Part shown: positions 6,866 to 14,183 of the stretch, piece after piece
Position numbering within the stretch: the first letter of the stretch is position 1
How the letters are laid out: every line of letters begins with the position of its first letter
NCBI GenBank assembly: GCA_045612105.1
Contig: JAZKYL010000016.1
Span: 1-14,306 of the forward strand
DNA from: SVTX01 sp045612105
GTDB lineage: Bacteria > Bacillota > Clostridia > Oscillospirales > CAG-272
DNA length: 14,306 bases
Direction: 5' to 3'
The notes under the pieces: generated by a model
Database searches by the model: none
Told to the model about the DNA's origin: nothing
What the model saw: the letters and a program-made list of their open reading frames with translations, nothing else
Made by a program: the position numbers and the translations under genes

Positions 6866-9292
6866 ATGAATTACAAAAACATGACACCTCAAGAGATCAA
6901 AAACAACGTTGAGCTGAAGCTCTCCCGCTATTTCGGTTGCACCGCTGCTGAAGCGTCTAACGATCAGATGTACAAGGCGGTAGCTATGACCGTCCGTGAT
7001 ATTCTTACCGAAAAGCGCGGTGAATTCAAGAAAGACGTAAACAAAAAAGGCGCAAAGCGCGTTTACTATATGTGTATGGAGTTCCTGCTTGGTCGCTCCT
7101 TAAAGACCAACGTCTGCAATCTCGGTATGGACAAGGCTTACGCTGAAGCTCTCCGTGAAATGGGCTTCGAGCTCTCTGACCTTTACGAGTGCGAGCCCGA
7201 CGCGGGACTTGGCAACGGCGGTCTCGGAAGATTGGCGGCTTGCTTTATGGACTCTCTTTCATCCCTTGACTATCCCGCGGCAGGATTTTCGCTCTGCTAC
7301 GAGTACGGTCTTTTCAAGCAGAAGATCGTTGACGGAATGCAGGTAGAGCTTCCCGACGTATGGCTTCCCGGCGGCGACGTTTGGCTGGTTCCCAGAACCG
7401 ACCGTACCTTTGTCGTCCGTTTTGGCGGAAAGGTAGTGGAAAAGTGGGAAAACAACCATATGACAATTATCTACGAGGACTGCGAGGAGCTTGAGGCGGT
7501 TCCTTACGATATGATGATCTCGGGCGGTGACTCCAAGGGCGTAAGCCGTCTCCGTCTCTGGAAGGCAAGACAGATGCAGAACTTCAATATGGGTCTCTTC
7601 TCTCAGGGTCAGTATCAGAAGGCACTTGAGGACGGCAACAACGCGGAGGCTCTGACCAAGGTGCTTTATCCTGCGGACAATCACACCGAGGGTAAGCTGC
7701 TCCGTCTTTCCCAGCAGTATTTCCTCTGCTCGGCATCGGTACAGAGTATTATCCGCGACCATATGGCGGTTTACGGTACTCTCGCAAACCTTGAGGACAA
7801 GGTTGCGATACACATCAACGACACCCATCCCGCGCTCTGTGTTCCCGAGCTGATGAGAATACTCATCGACGACTATTTCTACTCCTGGGAGGCTGCTTGG
7901 GATAAGGTCGTCAAGATCTGCTCCTACACCAACCATACCGTTATGCCCGAGGCGCTTGAGACCTGGAATGAGGACTTGTTCCGCCTGAAGCTGCCCAGAA
8001 TTTATACTATCGTAAAAGAGATCAACGAGAGATTCTGCCGCGAGGCGTGGAACGCATTCCCCGGCAACTGGCAGAGAATTACCAATATGGCTGTTCTTGG
8101 CTACGGCCAGGTGAAGATGGCGAACCTTTCTGTTGTTGGCTCACACTCTGTAAACGGAGTTTCCAAGCTCCACTCGGATATTCTGACCGACACTATCTTC
8201 AAGGACTTCTACAAGATGTACCCCGAGAAGTTCGATAACGTAACCAACGGTATCGCTCACCGCCGCTGGCTCTGCTATTCCAATCCCGAATTGGCAAGCC
8301 TGCTTGACGAATGCATCGGCACGGGCTACCGTCACAATCCCGTAGAGCTTGCCGAGTTTGCGAAGTTTGCCGACGACGGAGCGGTTCTTGACAGAGTTCG
8401 CGCTATCAAGCATCAGAACAAGATCAATTTTGCTAACCACCTGGCGGCAAAGACCGGTATTAAGCTTGACACTCACTCGCTCTTCGACATTCAGATCAAG
8501 AGACTTCACGAGTACAAGCGTCAGCTGCTTAACGTGCTGAATATTATCGGACTTTACCTTGACCTCAAGGACAATCCAGATCTGGACGTTCAGCCCAAGA
8601 CCTTTATCTTCGGCGCGAAGGCGGCTCCCGGTTATCAGATGGCGAAGAGAATCATTCAGCTCATTTGTATGATCAGTAAGGACATCGAGCAGAATCCCAG
8701 GATCCGCGAGAAGCTGAAGGTAGTATTCCTTGAGAACTACGACGTTTCTACCGCTGAAATTCTCATTCCCTCGGCAGATATTTCCGAGCAGATCTCTCTT
8801 GCGGGTAAAGAGGCAAGCGGTACTGGATGTATGAAGCTTATGATCAATGGAGCTATTACCATCGGTACTCTTGACGGAGCTAACGTCGAGATGCTTGCGG
8901 CTGTTGGCGACGAGAATATGTATATCTTCGGACTTAAGGCAGACGAGGTCGAAAGACTCTGGCTCCAGGGATACAGAAGCGCAGATTTCTACGCGGGCAA
9001 CGAGCGTCTTCGCCGTATAATTACGTTCCTGACCATAGGCTTCGCGGGCGAGAGCTTTGCCGATATCGCAACCTACCTGCTTACCGGTCACGGTGTGGCA
9101 GACCCCTATATGTGTCTCGCGGACTTCGAAAGCTACCGCAAGACCCACGAGGAGATGATCGCGGCTTATCAGAACCGCGAGAAGTGGACGAGAATGTCGC
9201 TGCTTAACACAGCGGCGGCGGGATACTTCGCGGCTGACAGATCGATCGATGAATATGCGGAGAAGTTCTGGAACCTTAAACCTGTTCATTGA
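6866..9292 (+). CDS. glgP: Glycogen/maltodextrin phosphorylase
   Basis: This GT35 phosphorylase removes terminal glucose from alpha-1,4 chains with inorganic phosphate to give glucose-1-phosphate, using pyridoxal phosphate. The PLP site is EASGTGCMKLMINGAITIGTLDGANVE-like, split here as EASGTGCMKLM with the Schiff-base Lys657, followed by GTLDGANVE. Other family blocks are YYMCMEFLLGRSL near residue 68, GLGNGGLGRLAACFMDSL near 115, INDTHPAL, NHTVMPEALETW, and IKRLHEYKRQLLN. The length of 808 aa is normal. The start is supported by family alignment, as the ribosome binding site is mediocre. It has the degradative role in the locus and can replenish the same sugar phosphate that GlgC consumes. 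Its last three codons and stop lie in the left arm of a 20-bp hairpin. Confidence 0.98.
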   Translation: MNYKNMTPQEIKNNVELKLSRYFGCTAAEASNDQMYKAVAMTVRDILTEKRGEFKKDVNKKGAKRVYYMCMEFLLGRSLKTNVCNLGMDKAYAEALREMGFELSDLYECEPDAGLGNGGLGRLAACFMDSLSSLDYPAAGFSLCYEYGLFKQKIVDGMQVELPDVWLPGGDVWLVPRTDRTFVVRFGGKVVEKWENNHMTIIYEDCEELEAVPYDMMISGGDSKGVSRLRLWKARQMQNFNMGLFSQGQYQKALEDGNNAEALTKVLYPADNHTEGKLLRLSQQYFLCSASVQSIIRDHMAVYGTLANLEDKVAIHINDTHPALCVPELMRILIDDYFYSWEAAWDKVVKICSYTNHTVMPEALETWNEDLFRLKLPRIYTIVKEINERFCREAWNAFPGNWQRITNMAVLGYGQVKMANLSVVGSHSVNGVSKLHSDILTDTIFKDFYKMYPEKFDNVTNGIAHRRWLCYSNPELASLLDECIGTGYRHNPVELAEFAKFADDGAVLDRVRAIKHQNKINFANHLAAKTGIKLDTHSLFDIQIKRLHEYKRQLLNVLNIIGLYLDLKDNPDLDVQPKTFIFGAKAAPGYQMAKRIIQLICMISKDIEQNPRIREKLKVVFLENYDVSTAEILIPSADISEQISLAGKEASGTGCMKLMINGAITIGTLDGANVEMLAAVGDENMYIFGLKADEVERLWLQGYRSADFYAGNERLRRIITFLTIGFAGESFADIATYLLTGHGVADPYMCLADFESYRKTHEEMIAAYQNREKWTRMSLLNTAAAGYFAADRSIDEYAEKFWNLKPVH

Positions 9293-9454
9293 GAGAACAG
9301 TGCCTGTTCTCTCAATGAACAGGCAGTGAAATATGAGCGCTTGCTTTAGCAAGCGCTCATGTGAAATACACCTTGCGGCGTGTGAAATCCACCTTCGGTG
9401 GGTGAAATCCGTGCTTTGCACGGGTTAAGGAAGAAAACCGCTAGGGCGGTTTTC
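9281..9454 (+). repeat. GTGAAAT-linked hairpin array 2 (overlapping the glgP 3' end)
   Basis: It has the same design as the array after glgD. Five hairpin units with four exact GTGAAAT linkers (9326-9332, 9361-9367, 9382-9388, 9402-9408) precede GTTAAGGAA (9424-9432) and a GAAAA...TTTTC hairpin. Unit 1 is a 20-bp perfect stem (9281-9300/9304-9323) with a 3-nt loop that begins inside glgP. Unit 2 has 12-bp arms (9333-9344/9349-9360). Unit 3, ACACC-TTGC-GGCGT (9368-9381), has one A-C mismatch. Unit 4 is CCACC/GGTGG (9389-9401), and unit 5 is CCGTGC/GCACGG (9409-9423). No arm sequence is shared with array 1. Confidence 0.9.
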
Positions 9455-9460
9455 TATATT
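9433..9460 (+). terminator. Terminator-like hairpin closing array 2
   Basis: GAAAACCGC (9433-9441) pairs with GCGGTTTTC (9446-9454) around TAGG. It has a GC-rich core with A-run and T-run flanks, so it could stop transcription in either direction. It occupies the same place in the array as the hairpin at 5094-5114 but with a different core. Confidence 0.55.
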
Positions 9461-9461
9461 A

Positions 9462-9477
9462 ATTCAGCACTCTGCAC
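9462..9477 (-). repeat. GTGCAGA/GTGCTGAAT pair beside array 2
   Basis: On the minus strand, GTGCAGA (9471-9477) and GTGCTGAAT (9462-9470) lie next to each other just beyond the terminal hairpin. They resemble the GTGCAGAAT repeats at 301-323, which also adjoin a GAAAA-type module. This suggests that the array has a second, opposite-facing side. The copies are short, so the link is tentative. Confidence 0.4.
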
Positions 9478-9521
9478 TTTAATCAGTTTTACTTATTTTT
9501 ACACGAAAAACGAGGAACGTT

Positions 9522-11465
9522 ATGCTCCCGAGACTTTATTTTGAAAACGACCGCGACTGTGACGTACAGATTCACAAGTTCGCGGGCGACAAGGATGTAT
9601 CCGATCTGGGCGCATTGCCCTATGGAACAAAAGTAAATATTGAGCTTGCTGTCTCCCGCCGCCTCGGTGCGTCGGGAGCGGTTTTGCGTATTTGTCGAGA
9701 CGGCGAGGGAGACCGTGATATTCCCCTCGAATTCTGCCGAACCGACAATTTAAGCGACGTTTTTTGTCTGTCCCTTGATACCGAAGATCTCTGCGGCAAC
9801 ACGGGCGATGGGCTGTTTTACTACGAGTTTTTGCTCCTTCGCGGAACTCACACTCTTTTTACCGACTCCTACAACAACAAGGACTTTCACCTTGAGGAAA
9901 AGCCGGGTGCGAGATTCCGTCTCCTGGTCTATGAGAAGGATTTTACCACCCCCGAGGCATTCGGTCGCGGTGTGATGTATCAGATCTTCACCGATAGATT
10001 TTTTAAGGGAGAGAGCGATGAGGCGAGGTCGATAGGTGTCAAGGACGGCGCAATTCTCAACAACGATTGGGCAAAGGGAATCCCACAGTTTGCCGAGTAT
10101 GCGGGCGCGCCGCTGAAAAATAATATGTTCTTTGGCGGAAACCTTTGGGGTGTTGCCGAAAAGCTTGACTATCTTGAGTCTCTCGGTGTGACCTATATTT
10201 ATCTTTGTCCCGTATTCGAGGCATACAGCAATCACAAATACGATACGGCGAATTACGAAAAGGTGGACGAAATGTTCGGAGGCGACGCGGCGCTTGACAA
10301 CCTTATTGCCAAGGCGCGAGAGCGTGGCATCGGCATAATTTTAGACGGTGTTTTCAACCACACGGGAGACGACAGCAAATATTTTGACCGTCACTCAAAT
10401 TTCGGCGGCAAGGGAGCATATAGCGACCCCGAGTCACCTTATAAGAGCTGGTTCCACTTCAAAAATTACCCCGAGCAGTACGAAAGTTGGTGGGGGATCG
10501 ACATTTTGCCGAAATTAAATCAGGAAAACGAAGCCTGCCGCCGCTATTTTACGGGCGAGGGCGGCATAATTCAGAAATATATCGATCGCGGCATTGCGGG
10601 CTGGCGACTTGACGTTGCCGACGAGCTTCCCGACGAGTTTCTTGACGAATTGCGCTCTTCCGCGAAGAAAGCAAGCGACGGCGGAGCGGTGATCATCGGC
10701 GAGGTCTGGGAAAATGCCGCCGACAAGGTGGCTTACGGCAAGAGACGTCGTTATTTCAGGGGTCGACAGCTTGACAGCGTTATGAATTACCCCTTGAAAA
10801 ACGCTATCGTGTCCTTCTGTCACTGGGGCGACGGCGAGACCCTTTATAACACCCTTACCGAGATATATTCCTCTTATCCCACGTGTGTTTCCCACAAGCT
10901 GATGAACCTTTTGGGCACTCACGACACCGAGCGCATACTGACGTCTCTCGGGCGCGACGAGGAGGACGAGTTCCTGGAAAACGCGAGGAAGGCAAAGAAA
11001 AAGCTGACAAAGAGTCAGAGAGAAAACGCTATCGAGCTGTTAAAGATCGCGGCGGCTCTTCAGTTTACCGCCTACGGTATTCCCTCGATCTATTACGGCG
11101 ACGAAATAGGACTTGAAGGCTACGGCGACCCCTTCTGCCGTATGCCGATGCCCTGGCAGGATATGGGTGAGAAGTATCGCGCGGAGCTTTTGGGGTATTA
11201 TCAGACTCTCGGTATGATAAGGCGGGAGGAAAAGGCATTTGACGGCGGTGATTTTTACGTTATCGGACGCGGAGAGAGCTCTATCGTGTACGTCAGGGAG
11301 CGAGAAGACAGCCGTATAATCGTGGCGGCTAACCGCGGAAAGTGCTTTGATATTGAGGTTCCCGAAGGAGTGACGTACGTCGATCTTATTGACGGCACCA
11401 GATATACCGAAAGCGTGACTGTCGAGCCCGACCGCGCGTTGATACTCAAGGAGATCCAAGTTTAA
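9522..11465 (+). CDS. Cytoplasmic GH13 alpha-glucan hydrolase (neopullulanase/maltodextrinase-like)
   Basis: It is a GH13 enzyme with all four conserved regions: DGVFNH (Asp275 to His280), GWRLDVADE with nucleophile Asp364, VIIGEVWE with acid Glu394, and LLGTHDTER with His467-Asp468. About 140 N-terminal residues form a beta-rich domain before MYQIFTDRFF, as in the neopullulanase, cyclomaltodextrinase and amylopullulanase-like subfamilies. There is no signal peptide, so it acts inside the cell, probably on dextrins left by GlgP or on imported maltodextrins. It could supply the debranching step, since no separate debranching enzyme is in the window, but the exact bond specificity cannot be read from the sequence. 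GAGGA (9512-9516) supports the start. The next gene begins 33 bp downstream. Confidence 0.92.
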   Translation: MLPRLYFENDRDCDVQIHKFAGDKDVSDLGALPYGTKVNIELAVSRRLGASGAVLRICRDGEGDRDIPLEFCRTDNLSDVFCLSLDTEDLCGNTGDGLFYYEFLLLRGTHTLFTDSYNNKDFHLEEKPGARFRLLVYEKDFTTPEAFGRGVMYQIFTDRFFKGESDEARSIGVKDGAILNNDWAKGIPQFAEYAGAPLKNNMFFGGNLWGVAEKLDYLESLGVTYIYLCPVFEAYSNHKYDTANYEKVDEMFGGDAALDNLIAKARERGIGIILDGVFNHTGDDSKYFDRHSNFGGKGAYSDPESPYKSWFHFKNYPEQYESWWGIDILPKLNQENEACRRYFTGEGGIIQKYIDRGIAGWRLDVADELPDEFLDELRSSAKKASDGGAVIIGEVWENAADKVAYGKRRRYFRGRQLDSVMNYPLKNAIVSFCHWGDGETLYNTLTEIYSSYPTCVSHKLMNLLGTHDTERILTSLGRDEEDEFLENARKAKKKLTKSQRENAIELLKIAAALQFTAYGIPSIYYGDEIGLEGYGDPFCRMPMPWQDMGEKYRAELLGYYQTLGMIRREEKAFDGGDFYVIGRGESSIVYVREREDSRIIVAANRGKCFDIEVPEGVTYVDLIDGTRYTESVTVEPDRALILKEIQV

Positions 11466-11468
11466 TTC

Positions 11469-11501
11469 AGGAGGCTTGCCGTTTCGGCATGCGGAAAAAT
11501 G
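11469..11501 (+). promoter_or_regulatory. Ribosome binding site separated from the start codon by a hairpin
   Basis: A strong AGGAGG (11469-11474) lies 24 nt before the ATG at 11499, too far for normal initiation. The gap contains the stem TTGCCG-ttt-CGGCA (GCCG/CGGC core, 11478-11481/11485-11488, extended by T11477-A11489 and CG pairs at 11475-11491 past a T-T mismatch). Folding that hairpin would bring the Shine-Dalgarno sequence to about 7 nt from the start. An out-of-frame ATG at 11489 inside the stem opens a 7-codon reading frame that ends at 11512. Confidence 0.55.
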
Positions 11502-12731
11502 AAATATTCTAATTCTTTGAAATACGTAAGCAGCTTTCCTATATCGAGCTCTTCATCCGAAACCTCGCAAAAGAGGTTGCGTGCCCTTTGTCAACGATTG
11601 GGAAAGGTCGAGATAGGTTCAAAATATATCTGTATGCCCGAGGGCTCGGAGGGATATGCCTCTGCGGTGATGCTTTCGTCGGTCATCAAAAACTCGGGAC
11701 ATTCGGTGGGGCTTATAACCTCGGCTTTCAACTACGACCCGAGACTTTCGGTGTACGTTGGCGGTGAGCTGTCCTCGATCGAGGATTATAACAACTCGGT
11801 AGCTGCACTTAAAAGTGCTGTGGGCAGACTTGGCACCGAGGAATATTATAGGGAAGAGGCGGTTTTCGCTCTTGGACTTCTGCTCTGTAAGCTTTGCGGA
11901 TGCGAGTACGTTATCTTGCAGGGACTTTCGGGCAAAAATTCGCCCCTTGACGCTATATGCGCGCCTTACGAGCTGATCGTTATTCCCACGGTCTACGATC
12001 ACAATTCGGCAGATGAGCGAGTAAAGCTGCTTTGCGATATTATTCGCAGAGGAGCTCGCGAGGTCATCAGCGGAAATCAAAAGAGCGAGATCTACAATAC
12101 CGTGTCCAATGCTTGCGCAGTCAGCGGAGCGCGGCTTGATATTCCCCTTAAGGCGCAGTTTGAGCTGACCGACCTTACGGCAAGAAGCTCGACCTTTACC
12201 TATGGGGAGAGAGACGGCTTTTCTTTGAAGAGCCCGTCGGCACTTTTGCGCGATCTGGCGATGACGGTGATCGAGGCGGCTTTGGCTCTCCGCCGCGGCG
12301 GTGTCAAGATGCCTTGGAGCAGTATATCCCAGGGCTTGGCGGATGCGACGGGTATGGGTTGCTTTGACCTTTTGTCGGTGTCGCCTTTGGTCGTGATCGA
12401 CTCCGCGCATGACGTTGCCCTTGCAGAAATGCTGATGCGCACCGTGGAGGAGATCTTCGGCGAGAGCGCGACAGGCGAAATATCCTTGTGTATTCCCGAG
12501 TCGCGGGTGGCTGATACGGCGGCTTTCGAGGGTAAAAATATTGAAAAAATGATCATTTACACTCAAAGCGGCGAAGGTGATGCCTCGGAGACCGATCTCA
12601 GGCTCAATTCTCTGAAAAAATGTGCCAAAGAGGTGGTCAAGCTGATGAAATCGGGCAAAAACGTGCTGTGCTTCGGCTCGGTGGCTTTTGCTTCGGAATT
12701 GAAGGTCGAGATCAATAAGATAATAAATTGA
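11499..12731 (+). CDS. Degenerate FolC-like (Mur ligase family) protein, function unknown
   Basis: The 410-aa protein follows the folylpolyglutamate synthase layout from end to end. It has an N-terminus like FolC (LKYVSSFP, RLRALCQRLG), then a P-loop region followed by MLSSVIKNSGHSVGLITS (residues 58-75), RLSVYVGGELSS (82-93), a GLxGK...DA segment (142-152), DH at 167-168, and a C-terminal DSAHD (301-305) in place of the FolC DGAHN. Key residues are lost. The GTNGKGS loop reads EGSEGYA (48-54) with no lysine, the EVGLGG glutamate is Leu140, and the EKAGI lysine segment is unrecognisable. It is therefore probably not an ATP-dependent ligase. The frame is intact and full-length, so it is not a simple pseudogene. 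It is co-transcribed with the GH13 gene by position and ends at a terminator. Confidence 0.75.
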   Translation: MKYSNSLKYVSSFPISSSSSETSQKRLRALCQRLGKVEIGSKYICMPEGSEGYASAVMLSSVIKNSGHSVGLITSAFNYDPRLSVYVGGELSSIEDYNNSVAALKSAVGRLGTEEYYREEAVFALGLLLCKLCGCEYVILQGLSGKNSPLDAICAPYELIVIPTVYDHNSADERVKLLCDIIRRGAREVISGNQKSEIYNTVSNACAVSGARLDIPLKAQFELTDLTARSSTFTYGERDGFSLKSPSALLRDLAMTVIEAALALRRGGVKMPWSSISQGLADATGMGCFDLLSVSPLVVIDSAHDVALAEMLMRTVEEIFGESATGEISLCIPESRVADTAAFEGKNIEKMIIYTQSGEGDASETDLRLNSLKKCAKEVVKLMKSGKNVLCFGSVAFASELKVEINKIIN

Positions 12732-12736
12732 TGAAT

Positions 12737-12786
12737 AAAAATGCGGAGCGTTGTGGACCGAGTGGCTTACTTCATTCCGCATTTTT
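12737..12786 (+). terminator. Intrinsic terminator after the FolC-like gene
   Basis: AAAAATGCGGA (12737-12747) pairs perfectly with TCCGCATTTTT (12776-12786). The 28-nt intervening segment is long, but the GC core plus flanking A and T runs fit a bidirectional intrinsic terminator. It begins six bases after the stop codon and separates this operon from eno. Confidence 0.75.
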
Positions 12787-12805
12787 ACTTTTATACGCAT
12801 ATGTC

Positions 12806-12817
12806 TCACATCTGTGA
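12806..12817. promoter_or_regulatory. Palindrome upstream of eno, possible operator
   Basis: TCACA-TC-TGTGA is a perfect inverted repeat with 5-bp arms, about 40 bp before the eno start and just after the terminator, in the region where an eno promoter should be. No clear -35/-10 pair could be assigned by eye. It could be a regulator site or chance. Confidence 0.25.
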
Positions 12818-12858
12818 CGAATAATAATAGTGTAATTATTAAGAAAGGTAGTAAAATT

Positions 12859-14181
12859 ATGATAAAACCTCAAATTGTAAAATGCAGCGGCCGTGAGATA
12901 CTTGATTCGCGAGGAAATCCTACGGTGGAGGCAACAGTAATGCTTTCCGACGGAACTATCGGTGTTGCCAGCGTTCCTTCGGGTGCGTCCACTGGAATCT
13001 ACGAGGCTCACGAAAAGCGAGACGGAGATTCAAAACGCTACGGTGGAAAGGGTGTGCTTGAAGCGGTGAACGGCATCTGCCGTCAGATCTCCTCGGAGCT
13101 TGTAGGCTGCTATGCTTCGGATCAGTCGGTCATAGATTCGCTTATGATAAAGCTTGACGGAACCGAGAATAAGTCAAAGCTTGGGGCTAACGCGATCCTC
13201 GCGGTGTCGCTGGCGACTGCACGCGCCTGCGCAAGTGCTTACGGTATACCGCTTTTTCGTTGGATCGGCGGTGCGCGGGCGGTAAGATTGCCTGTTCCGA
13301 TGATGAATATTCTTAACGGCGGTGCGCACGCGTCAAATAACGTTGAGATTCAGGAGTTTATGATCGTTCCCGTGGGCGCGCCCTCCTTCGCCGACGCGCT
13401 GAGGATGGGTAGTGAGATATATCATGCCCTTGGAAAGATACTGAAGGAAAAGGGACTTTCTACCGCGGTTGGCGACGAGGGCGGTTTTGCTCCGGACCTT
13501 GAGTCGGACGAGGCGGCGATCGAGCTTATTATCTCGGCTATAAAGGCGGCGGGCTACGATACCGAAACGGTGAAGCTTGCCCTTGACGTAGCGGCGAGCG
13601 AGTGGTACGATGAGAAGAGCGAAAGCTACAAAATGCCTAAGCGCGGTAAGGAAATGGAGAGAGCCGAGCTTATCGGGTATTTTACGGCTCTTACGAGAGA
13701 TTATCCCATAATTTCTATTGAGGATCCTCTTGATCAGCGCGACTTTGAGGGCTGGAAACAGATAACAGAGGCGCTTGGTGAGGGCGTAATGCTTGTTGGC
13801 GACGACTTCTTTGTAACCAATCCATCGAGACTGAAAAAGGGAATTGAGATCGGCGCGGCGAACGCGATACTGGTCAAGCCCAATCAGATCGGAACGCTTT
13901 CCGAGGTGATCTCGGTGACGAATCTTGCAGGCGCGTCGGGGTACGCGTATATTCTTTCTCACCGCTCGGGTGAGACCGAGGATACGACTATTGCCGATCT
14001 TGCCGTCGGGCTTGGCGCGCCCTTCATAAAGTCGGGCGCACCCTGCCGAAGTGACCGAGTGGCGAAGTATAACAGACTCCTTCGTATCGAGGCTTCCCTC
14101 GGTCACTCGGCGACCTACGGTCTGAAGCCCGACGCGGTAAAGCCAACGGTGAAAACCTTCTGCGGAGAGCAGTGTCAGTAA
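12859..14181 (+). CDS. eno: Enolase (phosphopyruvate hydratase)
   Basis: Enolase converts 2-phosphoglycerate to phosphoenolpyruvate in lower glycolysis. Visible motifs are KCSGREILDSRGNPTVE at the N-terminus, SGASTGIYEAHE, GGAHASNNVEIQEFMIVPVGA, GDEGGFAP with catalytic Glu207, LDVAASEWY and SIEDPLDQRD with metal ligands, VGDDFFVTN, VKPNQIGT with catalytic Lys340, and SHRSGETEDT. I chose the ATG at 12859 because it gives a 440-aa protein with the standard MIKPQIVK-like start and has AGAAAGG (12842-12848) upstream. An in-frame ATG at 12751 lies inside the preceding terminator and is rejected. It probably has its own promoter. Its position next to the glycogen genes fits a common theme of central carbon flow but is not evidence of joint regulation. 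Confidence 0.97.
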   Translation: MIKPQIVKCSGREILDSRGNPTVEATVMLSDGTIGVASVPSGASTGIYEAHEKRDGDSKRYGGKGVLEAVNGICRQISSELVGCYASDQSVIDSLMIKLDGTENKSKLGANAILAVSLATARACASAYGIPLFRWIGGARAVRLPVPMMNILNGGAHASNNVEIQEFMIVPVGAPSFADALRMGSEIYHALGKILKEKGLSTAVGDEGGFAPDLESDEAAIELIISAIKAAGYDTETVKLALDVAASEWYDEKSESYKMPKRGKEMERAELIGYFTALTRDYPIISIEDPLDQRDFEGWKQITEALGEGVMLVGDDFFVTNPSRLKKGIEIGAANAILVKPNQIGTLSEVISVTNLAGASGYAYILSHRSGETEDTTIADLAVGLGAPFIKSGAPCRSDRVAKYNRLLRIEASLGHSATYGLKPDAVKPTVKTFCGEQCQ

Positions 14182-14183
14182 AT

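Noticed and set aside
8141..9421. Long minus-strand frame opposite glgP (426 codons)
   Set aside because: It begins inside hairpin array 2 and mirrors a conserved gene; the protein has no recognisable motifs.
11499..12731. A functional folylpolyglutamate synthase
   Set aside because: The ATP-binding lysine and other catalytic residues are missing in every alignment I could make by eye, so the gene symbol folC is not given.
11619..12809. Long minus-strand frame opposite the FolC-like gene (396 codons)
   Set aside because: The plus-strand frame has a clear family signature and the minus frame has none; it would also start beyond the terminator.
12751..12858. In-frame upstream ATG for eno giving 36 extra residues
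   Set aside because: The extension runs through the terminator stem and is unlike any enolase N-terminus. The ATG at 12859 has a proper ribosome binding site and gives the normal length.
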